Positions 1-7,060 of a stretch of 9,435 nt of DNA are shown here, in pieces. Both the position numbers and the translations under genes were made by a program. Position 1 is the stretch's first letter. The number at the start of each line of letters is the position of its first letter. The stretch is from Verrucomicrobiaceae bacterium (GTDB lineage Bacteria > Verrucomicrobiota > Verrucomicrobiae > Verrucomicrobiales > Akkermansiaceae). A model generated the notes under the pieces. That model was not told where the DNA came from and did not search any database. It saw only the letters and a list, made by a program, of their open reading frames with translations. The stretch is taken from NCBI GenBank assembly GCA_947372405.1, contig CANBTO010000163.1, positions 1 through 9,435 of the forward strand. The letters are read 5' to 3'.

Positions 1-96
1 TGCCGCGCCATCGCCCGGCTCGTCAGGGGCATCGTCCCGGACGCATCACCGAAAGTGTCAGGCACCGCGAATCCAGCGAATCCAGCGAATGGCTGA
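1..96 (+). CDS. Possible C-terminal end of an unidentified gene
   Basis: Frame 1 is open from the window edge to a TGA at 94-96 and encodes 31 residues. The last part is a short Ala-Asn-Pro repeat encoded by a 9-bp tandem unit GCGAATCCA (67-75, 76-84, then a diverged third copy at 85-92). The rest contains an Ala/Arg/Leu/Val stretch with no motif I recognise. A hairpin lies 13 bases beyond the stop, but its run of A then T favours termination of the opposite strand. The tail could equally be non-coding, since 96 bases without a stop are not unlikely in GC-rich DNA. Confidence 0.3.
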   Translation, partial: CRAIARLVRGIVPDASPKVSGTANPANPANG

Positions 97-102
97 TGAC
101 TC

Positions 103-136
103 AAAAAAACCCCGGCGCGGATGGGACGCGCCGGGG
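103..136 (-). terminator. Rho-independent terminator, minus strand
   Basis: CCCCGGCGCG (110-119) pairs perfectly with CGCGCCGGGG (127-136) around a 7-base loop. On the minus strand the hairpin is followed by seven T residues (complement of 103-109). It lies 30 bases past the stop of the fibronectin-III remnant, so it was probably the terminator of that gene. It could also help end the possible plus-strand gene that stops at 96, but there is no T tract on that side. Confidence 0.8.
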
Positions 137-165
137 TTGCGGAACCGCAGTGGGGTTTCACGGTT

Positions 166-303
166 TTACAGCACCGCCACTTGCGCGACGTCCGACCATT
201 CGCCAGGGCCGTGGGCGCCAATGGCACGGACGCGGGTGTAGATCATCGTCAGCGGGGTGACTCCGGTTTTCGTGATGTGTTGCGAGTTCGTGTGCGTGGA
301 GGA
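166..303 (-). pseudogene. C-terminal remnant of a fibronectin type III domain protein
   Basis: The last 45 codons before a TAA at 166-168 resemble the final strands of a fibronectin type III domain. A Thr-Gly-Val-Thr-Pro-Leu-Thr turn leads into IYTRVRAIGAHGPGEWSD and ends in AQVAVL. The aromatic-x-x-Arg-Val-Arg-Ala strand and the Gly-Pro-Gly-x-Trp-Ser turn are typical of the small fibronectin-domain proteins of Verrucomicrobiota, which are usually about 200 residues and end just after this domain. The first half of the domain and any N-terminal region are missing: upstream in this frame the DNA turns into the 21-bp repeat, with low-complexity Pro/His/Arg-rich translation. The remnant still has a strong terminator. 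I read it as a gene truncated by repeat expansion, recombination or decay. A divergent but live short protein starting near 529-555 is possible but less likely, because no good start or ribosome site is visible. Confidence 0.5.
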
Positions 304-323
304 GGCGGACCACGGTCGTTGTT

Positions 324-478
324 GGTTGCAGAGCCATGTTGTCGGTTGCAGACGCCCCCTTGGCGGTTGCGGACGCGACGTCGGCGGTTGCGGATGCCGC
401 AGCGAATGCGGATGCCCCGTCAGCGAATGCGGATGCCGCGTAGTCGGTTGCGGTTGCGGATGCCGCGTTGACGGTTGC
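324..478. repeat. 21-bp-period imperfect tandem repeat
   Basis: GGTTGC, or its variant GAATGC, recurs at 324, 344, 365, 386, 404, 425, 446, 452 and 473. The spacings are 20, 21, 21, 18, 21, 21, 6 and 21 bases. Most units continue as GGTTGCGGATGCC followed by a variable part. All spacings after 344 are multiples of three, so a reading frame would survive copy-number change. On the minus strand one frame gives a seven-residue repeat of the form Ala-Thr/Phe-Ala-x-x-Ala-Ser. On the plus strand one frame gives Val-Ala-Asp-Ala repeats, but with a TAG at 441-443. Neither frame joins cleanly to the fibronectin remnant downstream. The units are too short, and lack uniform spacers, to be CRISPR repeats. 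Confidence 0.8.
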
Positions 479-788
479 GCTTTCGGTAGGGAGGCGAGAG
501 GCAACAGCGGGGGTGGGTGGAGGGAACATCCCTCCGCCGAGATCATGCTACGCACAACCTGCCCGCCCTAACGGCATTTCTCACGGCTACCGGATCGGAA
601 TTTTCAGCGCAAGGATTTCGTGCATGCCCGCCGGAAAACCCCGTGATTTCGAGGTTGTTTCGAAGAAGAAGCGCCCGGGGATTTTTTAAGAAAAGTGATG
701 CTTTTCGCGGCACGGGATGGGGAGCCCGGGGGGGAACGCGCCCGCGCCGTGCCCTGAGCGCCCGCCCCTGGGTCGTGCCTCTGCCTGC
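479..788. other. Gene-free GC-rich stretch with hairpins
   Basis: I find no convincing gene here. Open frames on both strands are short and Arg/Pro-rich, as expected of non-coding GC-rich DNA. A hairpin is visible at 516-538: a 9-bp stem including GGAGGG with CCCTCC, one G-T pair and a 5-base loop. GGCACGG (709-715) can also pair with CCGTGCC (747-753) around a C/G-run-rich interior. The stretch could hold an unrecognised RNA or be decayed sequence linked to the fibronectin remnant. Nothing in it resembles a known RNA family to me. Confidence 0.4.
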
Positions 789-817
789 TTGACGCGCCCT
801 GCGGGACTTTCTATCAA
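789..817 (+). promoter_or_regulatory. Possible sigma-70-type promoter
   Basis: TTGACG (789-794) and TATCAA (812-817) are 17 bases apart, matching five and four of six consensus bases respectively. A transcript from about 824 would cross the two palindromes at 936-973 and reach the small membrane-protein gene at 998, leaving a leader of about 170 bases. This rests on pattern match only. Confidence 0.3.
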
Positions 818-935
818 CTGCAACGCAAACCGAAAACCACCAACCCCGATCCTCCGCCGCTGCCGTATCGTCGATCCGGCCACGGCGGGAAATCCCGGAG
901 AAGCGCCTTTCCGGGTCGCCTTTTACCCTGATCAC

Positions 936-973
936 CGACCGGTCGCTTACCCCCCCCTAAACCCGACCGGTCG
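936..973. promoter_or_regulatory. Paired 10-bp palindromes, possible operator
   Basis: The perfect palindrome CGACCGGTCG occurs at 936-945 and again at 964-973, with centres 28 bp apart, separated by a C-rich and AT-containing spacer. GACCGGTC-type dyads are typical of TetR/AcrR-family operators, and paired sites of this kind often bind two regulator dimers. The second site ends 24 bases before the start codon at 998, so repression of that gene is the natural reading. No TetR-type regulator gene lies in the window. Confidence 0.45.
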
Positions 974-997
974 TTCAATTCTACTGTTCGACGAAAT

Positions 998-1405
998 ATG
1001 TCAGAAGATATTCCAGAATGGGAATCCCGCCGGGATCGAATTTCACCAGAATCTGGAACGAATTCGTCACCTAAAACTGCAAGAAAGCATTCGGGATGCG
1101 GATGGATGGTTCTATCTCCGGTGACTGCAATCGTTCTCTCATTGCTTCTTGCGGATACTGGTAATTGGTTGGGCGTGAAAATCCAACTCGGCTATGAGAT
1201 GGGTTGGTGGTTTGGCTTCATCACTGTGGGGGTGGCCACCGGTTTGGTGTCTCTTGTAGGTATTTATGTTATGAACACTTTCCGCAATGTCACCAGTCAG
1301 TTCAATACAACGCTCTTATGGACGTTGGGATGTGGCGTCTTTGGAGGTGTGTCATACTATTATTTATTATGGTTCATACTATCACTGATATATGGAAGAC
1401 ACTAA
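998..1405 (+). CDS. Small three-helix membrane protein of unknown function
   Basis: This 135-residue protein matches no family I recognise. It has a charged, hydrophilic N-terminus (residues 1-33) followed by three likely membrane helices at about 34-53, 67-92 and 107-133. The second helix is rich in Gly and Val (WWFGFITVGVATGLVSLVGIY) and the third ends in an aromatic cluster with YYYLLWF. The Gly/aromatic pattern and clear hydrophobic periodicity argue that this frame is translated. There is no Shine-Dalgarno sequence before the ATG at 998. A downstream Met at residue 37 would start just inside the first helix and is less likely. The gene is noticeably richer in A and T than its neighbours, especially from 1240 on, which suggests acquisition by transfer. 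It sits alone, convergent with the rhomboid gene, and just downstream of two palindromes that may regulate it. Confidence 0.6.
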   Translation: MSEDIPEWESRRDRISPESGTNSSPKTARKHSGCGWMVLSPVTAIVLSLLLADTGNWLGVKIQLGYEMGWWFGFITVGVATGLVSLVGIYVMNTFRNVTSQFNTTLLWTLGCGVFGGVSYYYLLWFILSLIYGRH

Positions 1406-1566
1406 GAACATCCGCAGCATCTTCAATTTGCCCGAAAACACATAGCCGAACAAGCCATCCCACTGAATGACCGATCCACTCCACAGTCGCATCCTCAACC
1501 GCAGTTCAATCGCCGGTCATCGGTGGATTTGGACGTTGGAATGCGATTCGCGCCGCTGACCGGCGA

Positions 1567-2376
1567 TCAGCGCTTGTCTCTTTTCATCATCTCACTGCGT
1601 GCCGACTGCAGCCGGGCGCGCTCCTTTGCAGTGAGGCTGTCCATTCCCGACTTCGCGATCTTGTCCAAGAGCGCATCCATCTCTCCGGGTGTGTCGCTTT
1701 CGGGCGCGGCCTTCTTATGGGACTTGGATTTCCGCCGGAAAAAACCGGGTAGTGAGATTCCTTCGATGGCACCCGCCCGGATCGCCCGGATATATCCGAA
1801 GGAAACCGCGCAGGTCACCAGGGTGGAGGCGAGGCCGATTTGGTCGCGCGCACTCAAGTGGCCGACGGCGGCGAGAAACATGCAGCCGATGGCCACGAAC
1901 TTCATCGGGATGGATGCCCACCATTCGACATTCGGATAGATGGTGGCGAAGGCGATCACCAGTCCCATGGCGAGGTGGGTGGACCCGGTCACGCCGCCGC
2001 CGAAGCCCAGCAGCCAGAGCAGTGTCGCAACCGCCACGGGCGTCGCGACGAGGAGCCCGAGAAACGCGAAGTAGCGTCTGCGGCCCATTTCCTGTTCGCA
2101 GTCGCGGCCGAAGCTGTAGAGGAACATGAGGTTGAAGATCGTGAAAAAATCCACATGCCCCACCATCAGATAAGTCAGCGCGCGCCAGATCTGCCCGTGC
2201 CGCCAAAACAGCTCGGGCTCGAAGAAAAGCATCATCGCCGCGACGCAGCCGCCCGCCAGAGCTGAAACCACCAAGCCGATGACCAGAGCGGCGACCAGAA
2301 TCGTGGTGCCATACACGGGCACACTGCCGACGCGGGTGAGGGGCTGGTTGTCGCGGTAGCTGTTTTCGAAAAACAT
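1567..2376 (-). CDS. Rhomboid-family membrane protein, probably catalytically inactive
   Basis: This 269-residue protein follows the rhomboid plan: a first helix at about 25-50, the loop-1 Trp-Arg pair (64-65), a second helix with the hallmark FNLMFLYSFG (81-90) and a charged Arg/Glu/Gly-Arg-Arg turn (91-101). Further helices lie at about 103-124, 131-147, 155-172 and 180-197. Active rhomboids cut membrane proteins with a Ser in GxSG and a His in the sixth helix. Aligned back from the Tyr-Pro at 147-148, the GxSG site reads GSTH (131-134), so Thr replaces Ser and the second Gly is lost. The loop-1/helix-2 His four residues before Asn82 is Phe78. His173 is present but seems too early to be the catalytic His, whose place is taken by Asp178. 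The cytoplasmic tail has the motif LLDKIAKSGMDSLTAKERAR (237-256), found at the end of many bacterial rhomboids. The protein probably binds or sorts membrane proteins rather than cutting them. No ribosome site is visible before the ATG, and a 6-bp hairpin (1554-1572) overlaps the stop codon. Confidence 0.85.
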   Translation of the reverse strand: MFFENSYRDNQPLTRVGSVPVYGTTILVAALVIGLVVSALAGGCVAAMMLFFEPELFWRHGQIWRALTYLMVGHVDFFTIFNLMFLYSFGRDCEQEMGRRRYFAFLGLLVATPVAVATLLWLLGFGGGVTGSTHLAMGLVIAFATIYPNVEWWASIPMKFVAIGCMFLAAVGHLSARDQIGLASTLVTCAVSFGYIRAIRAGAIEGISLPGFFRRKSKSHKKAAPESDTPGEMDALLDKIAKSGMDSLTAKERARLQSARSEMMKRDKR

Positions 2377-2488
2377 CGCGTGCTTGGTCTAGCGGTATTC
2401 CGGCCGGGTGGCAACAAGCTCCTGCCGGTCGGGTTGTTTCCGGCGTTTGGCCGTCTCCGTTTGACTCATAATCCGAGAAACGAGGATG

Positions 2489-2630
2489 GTTTTACAGGAG
2501 CAAACAGAGGAAACAGAGAATCGAGGAATTCGGTTGATAACCCAAATCATCCAGCAGGTGAGTTTCGAAAACCATCCGTTCAACCCTAAAATACTCAATC
2601 TCTGTTACCTCCGTTACCTTCTGTTCAAAT
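2489..2630. repeat. Imperfect inverted repeat in intergenic region
   Basis: The left arm (2489-2525) contains a tandem AAACAGAG (2502-2509 and 2511-2518). The right arm (2594-2630) reads as its imperfect reverse complement, running through TCTGTTACCTCCGTTACC and CTGTT. The arms are about 37 bases long, enclose about 68 bases, and could fold as a long imperfect stem. Strings of the 'acagaggaaacagagg' type recur between genes in Verrucomicrobiota and other bacteria, so this may be a small dispersed element. No terminal target duplication was seen. The 2377-2663 interval holds no gene. Confidence 0.5.
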
Positions 2631-2663
2631 GCATTTCGGATTTTAGGATGATCGATGGGGCGA

Positions 2664-3365
2664 TCAGGGTTTCTTTTCGGTCTTTTCCTCGCGGTAATCC
2701 GGGAAGACGAGGATCCGCGGGGTGCGGACGCCTTGCTCGGTGACGATGAAGGCGACGCTGCGGCTGCGGGGATCGTGTTGCCAGCGGGTTTCGCAAAGCG
2801 GATAGAGGGCGTCCTTGCCGGGGATGCGGTAAGCGAGGTTCACCGGGTAATCGACGGCACCTGCGGCAGGTGCGTCAATGGTCAATCGGGATTCCGGCCC
2901 GATGTTGAGCTTTTGTGAGCCCAGAACACCTCCGACGGTGGACTTGGTCATGTTGAACCACAGCGTCTGGCCTGGTTTGACGCGGTCGGCATCGGCAGCG
3001 ACGACCTGCATGCGGACGGGAGCGATCTTGTTCGAAGGATCGCTGAAGAGCAGCAGGTAGAAGTTGACGACACCCTCGGCCACCGTCGCGGTCGGCGCGC
3101 CCGCTGGGAATTTCGAAGGATCGGTTAGAGGAGCGGGAAGCATGCCGAGGGTGAGCGGCCCGGGCGGGAGTTCATAGACCTTCGAGAAATTCATCCGCGG
3201 CAGTTCGACTTCGCGGGATTTGGTTCCATCGAAGAGGTGGAGCGTGTCAGGCGCGTCGTCGGGGCCTTGAAGAAAGAGGATGCGGCAGGTGTGCAGTGGA
3301 GCAGGGGCTGCAAGGGCGATGCATGGAACAAGCAAGAGCAGGAGAAGTCTGAAGTGATGCATCAT
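2664..3365 (-). CDS. Secreted hypothetical protein downstream of the giant pseudopilin
   Basis: From the ATG at 3363-3365 the protein is 233 residues. It begins with His/Arg, a run of Leu and an Ala-Leu-Ala cleavage site, a clear Sec signal peptide. The Cys in LLVPC is not in a proper lipobox. The mature part is rich in Pro and short beta-type segments, with no membrane helix and no catalytic motif I recognise. A segment at about 45-65 (SREVELPRMNFSKVYELP) and a later one (VVNFYLLLFSDPSN) look like strands of a beta-sandwich. The end is a charged Glu/Lys tail. An in-frame ATG at 3398 is rejected as the start because it lies inside an intergenic repeat and places extra residues before the signal peptide; the ATG at 3362 is equally possible. 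The gene follows the pseudopilin-like gene on the same strand with a 212-base gap. A role in the same cell-surface system is plausible but inferred from position only. A 6-bp hairpin (2649-2666) overlaps the stop codon. Confidence 0.8.
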   Translation of the reverse strand: MMHHFRLLLLLLVPCIALAAPAPLHTCRILFLQGPDDAPDTLHLFDGTKSREVELPRMNFSKVYELPPGPLTLGMLPAPLTDPSKFPAGAPTATVAEGVVNFYLLLFSDPSNKIAPVRMQVVAADADRVKPGQTLWFNMTKSTVGGVLGSQKLNIGPESRLTIDAPAAGAVDYPVNLAYRIPGKDALYPLCETRWQHDPRSRSVAFIVTEQGVRTPRILVFPDYREEKTEKKP

Positions 3366-3385
3366 GACGAAGGGGGATATTGAAC

Positions 3386-3405
3386 CACAGATGGACACAG
3401 ATGGA
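3386..3405. repeat. Tandem 10-bp dispersed-type repeat
   Basis: Two perfect copies of CACAGATGGA lie side by side, continuing as cgctgatcatcg. Short runs of 'cacagatggacacagatgg' are found between genes in many bacterial genomes and are often mis-annotated as small proteins beginning NHRWTQM. Here it lies between the pseudopilin-like gene and the secreted-protein gene. The rest of the 3366-3577 gap shows no clear terminator and no gene. Confidence 0.6.
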
Positions 3406-3577
3406 CGCTGATCATCGAAGAGTCAGGTTGTTTGCTTGTTTCATCTTCGGGGTCAGGAGGGGATTCTATTCAGGTTCTTCAACCCGGGGGCATTTGATTT
3501 TGGTTGATTCGGTTTCGGATTTTCCAGTTCGTCCATCTCCGCAGCACTGCGGTTGCGGTTCATTTTTCTCTGAATGC

Positions 3578-6500
3578 TCATACCTCGTTCGCGTTGAGCC
3601 AACGGAATGAGACGAGCTTGAACCGGCGGCCGAGCTTCTGGTTGATGGAGATGGTGGGGGCGGTGACGATGTCGGCTGCGTCGGTGGGATTGACATACTC
3701 GCGGTCGCGGCGGACCACGGCCTCGCACCAGGCAGTGGCAACGATGCGGTTGCTGGAGTCCCGGCAGTCTCCGTAGGCACGGATGGTGAAAGTGTCGTCC
3801 CGGGCGGAGAGAACGGGAGCCAGCGGGCGAAGGATATCCGCCTGACGGGTCCAGCCGGGCAGTCCGTAGCCACTGTATCCGGCGGCGGCGTCCGGGAATT
3901 TGTATTCAGCCTCCGCCGCCCGGTCCGGCACCGCGAGCGAGACGGTCGACAGGGCCTGCACGGATGCGAGGGGATTGGTGGCCGGGCTCTTGGTGACCTC
4001 GTTGAGCGCGGCTTGCAGGGTTCCGGCCAGTGCCAGGTCACCGGATGACAATTGCCGGTTCACGAACTCGGCAAGGGACAGGAAGGGTCCGCGGGCACGG
4101 ACCTGACTGACTACCTGCAAGGCCAGCGCATCAAGAAACTTCTCGTCCACTTTGCGATAACCCGCGAATTCGGTGGCTTCCGGAAACGCTCCCGATATTC
4201 CGGGAGTGCCGGCAACGGTATCTCCCGAAATGGAAAAACGGCTCAGGACGTGATCCGACTTGGCGGAGAGATCCACCATCCAGCTCGCACCGTTGTCCCG
4301 GATGTAGGGCACGCGTTGGTTCCGGGCGTGGCCGAGAAGGGCGCGCCATGCGGTGACCGAGGTGGAGTTGACGTTGAACATTCCATCGACTTCGAAGCGC
4401 GATGCGATGGTGCGCCAGGCGTCGGTCTTGCTGACCTTGTCGGTGTAGAGTTGCCGCGCGGCCGCATCTCCCGTTGCCGCCTTTGTCTTGTCTTCCTGGA
4501 TGGGCAGATAGTCGTGATTCGGCAGCGGTTTCCTGCCTGCCACGAAATCGACAAAGGTGTCCTGCGCGTTGCGGCTCGCGGATCCGAAATCCGACGGATC
4601 TGGAGTGACGGAGGATACGAACCAGTCATCGAACAACAGGTGGTTGATGCAATACGAGTCGTCGTGCTGGAGGTTGACGGTGAGTCCCGCATCGGCGGAG
4701 TTGACCACGGCGTTGGAGGGGAGAAGCGGGGTGGCGTCCGAGTTTCCGGTCAGGTTGAACGCGTAGGGCGGGATCGGATTCTCGTAGCGGACGTCCCAGT
4801 TCACCAGTTCTCCGAGCGAGACAAGCGGGCGGAATGGCAGCTCGTCGATGACGCAGCGGGACAAACCATCGGATTTGTTGAATCCGGTGACGATGTAGCC
4901 GCTGCCGGTGGTGTCGCTGGCATTGGGCAGCAGGCTGTCACCTCCCGGCGCATGTTTCACGAAGCTGTAGTCGAACGGAGAGTTGACCGGGTGGGCGGTG
5001 CCGCCATAGTGACGGGAGATGGTAGTTTCCGCTTCGTCCTTGCGTCCCATGGCGGTGTAGTTCACGAGCGGGCTGGACTGGACGAAGCCCTTGGCGGCGA
5101 GATGGGTTCTGCTGGCCATGCGGGCACCGAAGATGGTGGAAAGAAACGGTTGCGGATTGGTGAGGCTCTGGCTCAAGGTGCCTGCCGCCAGGTTGGTCAG
5201 TGGCTTGTAAATCGTATTGGCCACCTCCGGGATGTAAACCATCCGGTAAACGAGATGTCGAGCCACGCCGATCTTCATGTCGAGGTAGATGCCCACGCCG
5301 AGCGCGTCCACCACGGCTCCGTCGTGATATTGCGTGTCGAACTTGGCATCCGCTTTGATGGCTGCGTTTCGTGGCGCGGTGACGACATTGCCGGCATCGT
5401 CCTTGACTTGGAAATAGTGACCTCCACCGCTGCGGTAACCGACTGCCAGATTGATCGTCGCGGTGGCTGCCACGGGCGTCGTCGAGGCAGGGCTGAAGAG
5501 GCGGGTTTCGCCGGGTTTGAGGGTGAAAGTCGCCGGGATGCTGAAGTTCAGGGATCCGGCGCCGGAGAGGGTGGGATTGTTGTTGGTATTGCCGGTGGTC
5601 AGAGCATTGTAGTTGACGTTGGTGGCGCCGTTGATCGTGTAGCGAAGCGCGGCGGGGAGAGGTTTGGGAATCTGGAAGGTGAGCACCGGAGCGGTGATTT
5701 CCACGTTGTATGGATTCCACATGGTGATTACGGGAGTGAGCAGGAGCCGGGCCTCCAGTTTGTTCGGATCCGCGACCACTGCGGCGCTGTGGGAAAACAC
5801 CCACTGCATGCGGGCGATCACCGGCAGGATGCGGACCTTGTGGAGGAAACCGAAGCTATCCGCAGAATTATCAATGGCCACGGAGTATGTGGAGGTGCTC
5901 ATCTGGCCGTTCGCACTTTCATTGATGCGCTTGTAGAGGGTGGCGTAGTCCGCGAGATTGGCCCAACTGGTCACCGGTCCGTGTTGATAGATCGGAATGT
6001 TGGTTCCGCCGCGGTAACTGGCCCAGGGATAGAGCATCGAGCGGGCGATGACGGGACTGCCTTGGGAAGGGCGGGTGTAGTCGCTGATTTCGGTCGTGGG
6101 AGTCAGTCGGAAGAAAGACAATCCGGAGGTTGGCTGGCTGTCCCAAGTTTCCGTGAGGAGCGAAATGTCCTTGCGCCAGCCGCCGGTGGCGGTGTTGGTG
6201 AGGAGTCCGGAAGATACCGTGGAAAGGTCGTGGAAAAACTCGTTGGAAGCCTTGAGTGTTGCGGGTGTGGCGATGAAGTCCGCTTCAGCCCGGGTGATCG
6301 CCTTGTCGGCCGGAGCAGGGGTGGTGAGCAGCGCATTCATGCGGAACGGGGTCGTGTCCGCGATGGCGTGGGACTTCGCTCTCACCGCCCAGCGCGCCGC
6401 AATATCCGCATCCGGGTTGTAAGGGCGGGGAAGTCTGGCTTTCTGGTTTTCCCCCGCGACCCACCACGCGAAACCTCCCTGTTGGTTCGCTCGCGAAACA

Positions 6501-7060
6501 AGGGTGGGAGTCAGGTATACCTGCTGGTTCGCGTTTCCGGTCTGTTTCCCCACCGAACCCTCGCCCACCAGCTTCGCCTTGTCGGCTGCCGCGCTGGTGT
6601 TCGGCACTGCGGAGACCGTGGAACTGCTGCTGGTGCTGACCGAAGTCAGCCACGCCCTGAAACGCGTGGTTTTCGCCGCGCGGTAATCGCTGCCCGGAGA
6701 AACCGGACGTCCGGCAAAAGCACCCTGGGTTTCGTGATCCGTGCCTTGCCAGCTTTCCCATACACCCAGGACGGGCGGATTCTCCTTGGCCAGAATATCG
6801 GCGCGAGCGGTCACCCTTGTATCAGGCCCGGCGTTGCGCTGCAGCTCTCCGATCGCCAGCATCAGGGAAAGGCGCGCGTTGGCGCGTGCGATCGCTCTGG
6901 CCTCGGTTTGTGAGGTGGTTCGCAATGAGACGCTCGCCAGAGACAGCAGTCCCACGGCAATGATCGTAAGCAGGATCATCAGCGAGAGCGTCACGACGAG
7001 GGCAAAGCCCCGCCTGCGGGTCACAAGGATGCGGGTATGGCGCTGCCATCTCCTTTTCAT
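3578..7060 (-). CDS. Giant prepilin-like protein, Verru_Chthon cassette protein A type
   Basis: The protein is about 1160 residues. It opens with a basic leader, then RRRGFALVVTLSLMILL (residues 15-31) and a hydrophobic helix to about 46. This is a type III (prepilin) signal in which the peptidase should cut between Gly18 and Phe19. Position +5 is Val rather than Glu, as in PilX/GspK-like minor pseudopilins. The next segment, with QTEARAIARANARLSLMLAI, continues the long pilin-type helix. The remainder is a large exported region rich in Ser, Thr, Asn and beta segments. Near the end come GPFLSLAEFVNRQL (about 991-1004), SARDDTFTIRAYGD (about 1085-1098) and AWCEAVVRR (about 1110-1118), features I associate with the Verru_Chthon A family, whose members are about 1200 residues. 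The family's function is unknown; assembly by a type IV pilus or type II secretion-like machine is expected. The ATG at 7058-7060 or the one nine bases upstream are both suitable. An open TTG extension to 7183 is rejected because it puts extra sequence before the signal. No B, C or D cassette partners are adjacent. Confidence 0.85.
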   Translation of the reverse strand: MKRRWQRHTRILVTRRRGFALVVTLSLMILLTIIAVGLLSLASVSLRTTSQTEARAIARANARLSLMLAIGELQRNAGPDTRVTARADILAKENPPVLGVWESWQGTDHETQGAFAGRPVSPGSDYRAAKTTRFRAWLTSVSTSSSSTVSAVPNTSAAADKAKLVGEGSVGKQTGNANQQVYLTPTLVSRANQQGGFAWWVAGENQKARLPRPYNPDADIAARWAVRAKSHAIADTTPFRMNALLTTPAPADKAITRAEADFIATPATLKASNEFFHDLSTVSSGLLTNTATGGWRKDISLLTETWDSQPTSGLSFFRLTPTTEISDYTRPSQGSPVIARSMLYPWASYRGGTNIPIYQHGPVTSWANLADYATLYKRINESANGQMSTSTYSVAIDNSADSFGFLHKVRILPVIARMQWVFSHSAAVVADPNKLEARLLLTPVITMWNPYNVEITAPVLTFQIPKPLPAALRYTINGATNVNYNALTTGNTNNNPTLSGAGSLNFSIPATFTLKPGETRLFSPASTTPVAATATINLAVGYRSGGGHYFQVKDDAGNVVTAPRNAAIKADAKFDTQYHDGAVVDALGVGIYLDMKIGVARHLVYRMVYIPEVANTIYKPLTNLAAGTLSQSLTNPQPFLSTIFGARMASRTHLAAKGFVQSSPLVNYTAMGRKDEAETTISRHYGGTAHPVNSPFDYSFVKHAPGGDSLLPNASDTTGSGYIVTGFNKSDGLSRCVIDELPFRPLVSLGELVNWDVRYENPIPPYAFNLTGNSDATPLLPSNAVVNSADAGLTVNLQHDDSYCINHLLFDDWFVSSVTPDPSDFGSASRNAQDTFVDFVAGRKPLPNHDYLPIQEDKTKAATGDAAARQLYTDKVSKTDAWRTIASRFEVDGMFNVNSTSVTAWRALLGHARNQRVPYIRDNGASWMVDLSAKSDHVLSRFSISGDTVAGTPGISGAFPEATEFAGYRKVDEKFLDALALQVVSQVRARGPFLSLAEFVNRQLSSGDLALAGTLQAALNEVTKSPATNPLASVQALSTVSLAVPDRAAEAEYKFPDAAAGYSGYGLPGWTRQADILRPLAPVLSARDDTFTIRAYGDCRDSSNRIVATAWCEAVVRRDREYVNPTDAADIVTAPTISINQKLGRRFKLVSFRWLNANEV

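Noticed and set aside
324..478. Possible CRISPR array
   Set aside because: The period is only 21 bases, the conserved core is about 6-13 bases, and there are no distinct spacers and no cas genes.
543..935. A 130-codon open frame on the minus strand
   Set aside because: It is Arg-rich and low in hydrophobic patterning, with no recognisable motif, and overlaps competing frames on both strands. It looks like GC-rich non-coding sequence.
1554..1572. Terminator at the end of the rhomboid gene
   Set aside because: The CGCTGA/TCAGCG hairpin has only six pairs, overlaps the stop codon and has no T tract.
4052..6913. A 953-codon open frame on the plus strand
   Set aside because: It lies wholly opposite the pseudopilin-like gene. 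Its Gly/Arg/Val/His/Asp-rich translation has no signal, domain or motif, whereas the minus strand has a prepilin signal and family motifs. Long antisense frames are common in GC-rich genes.
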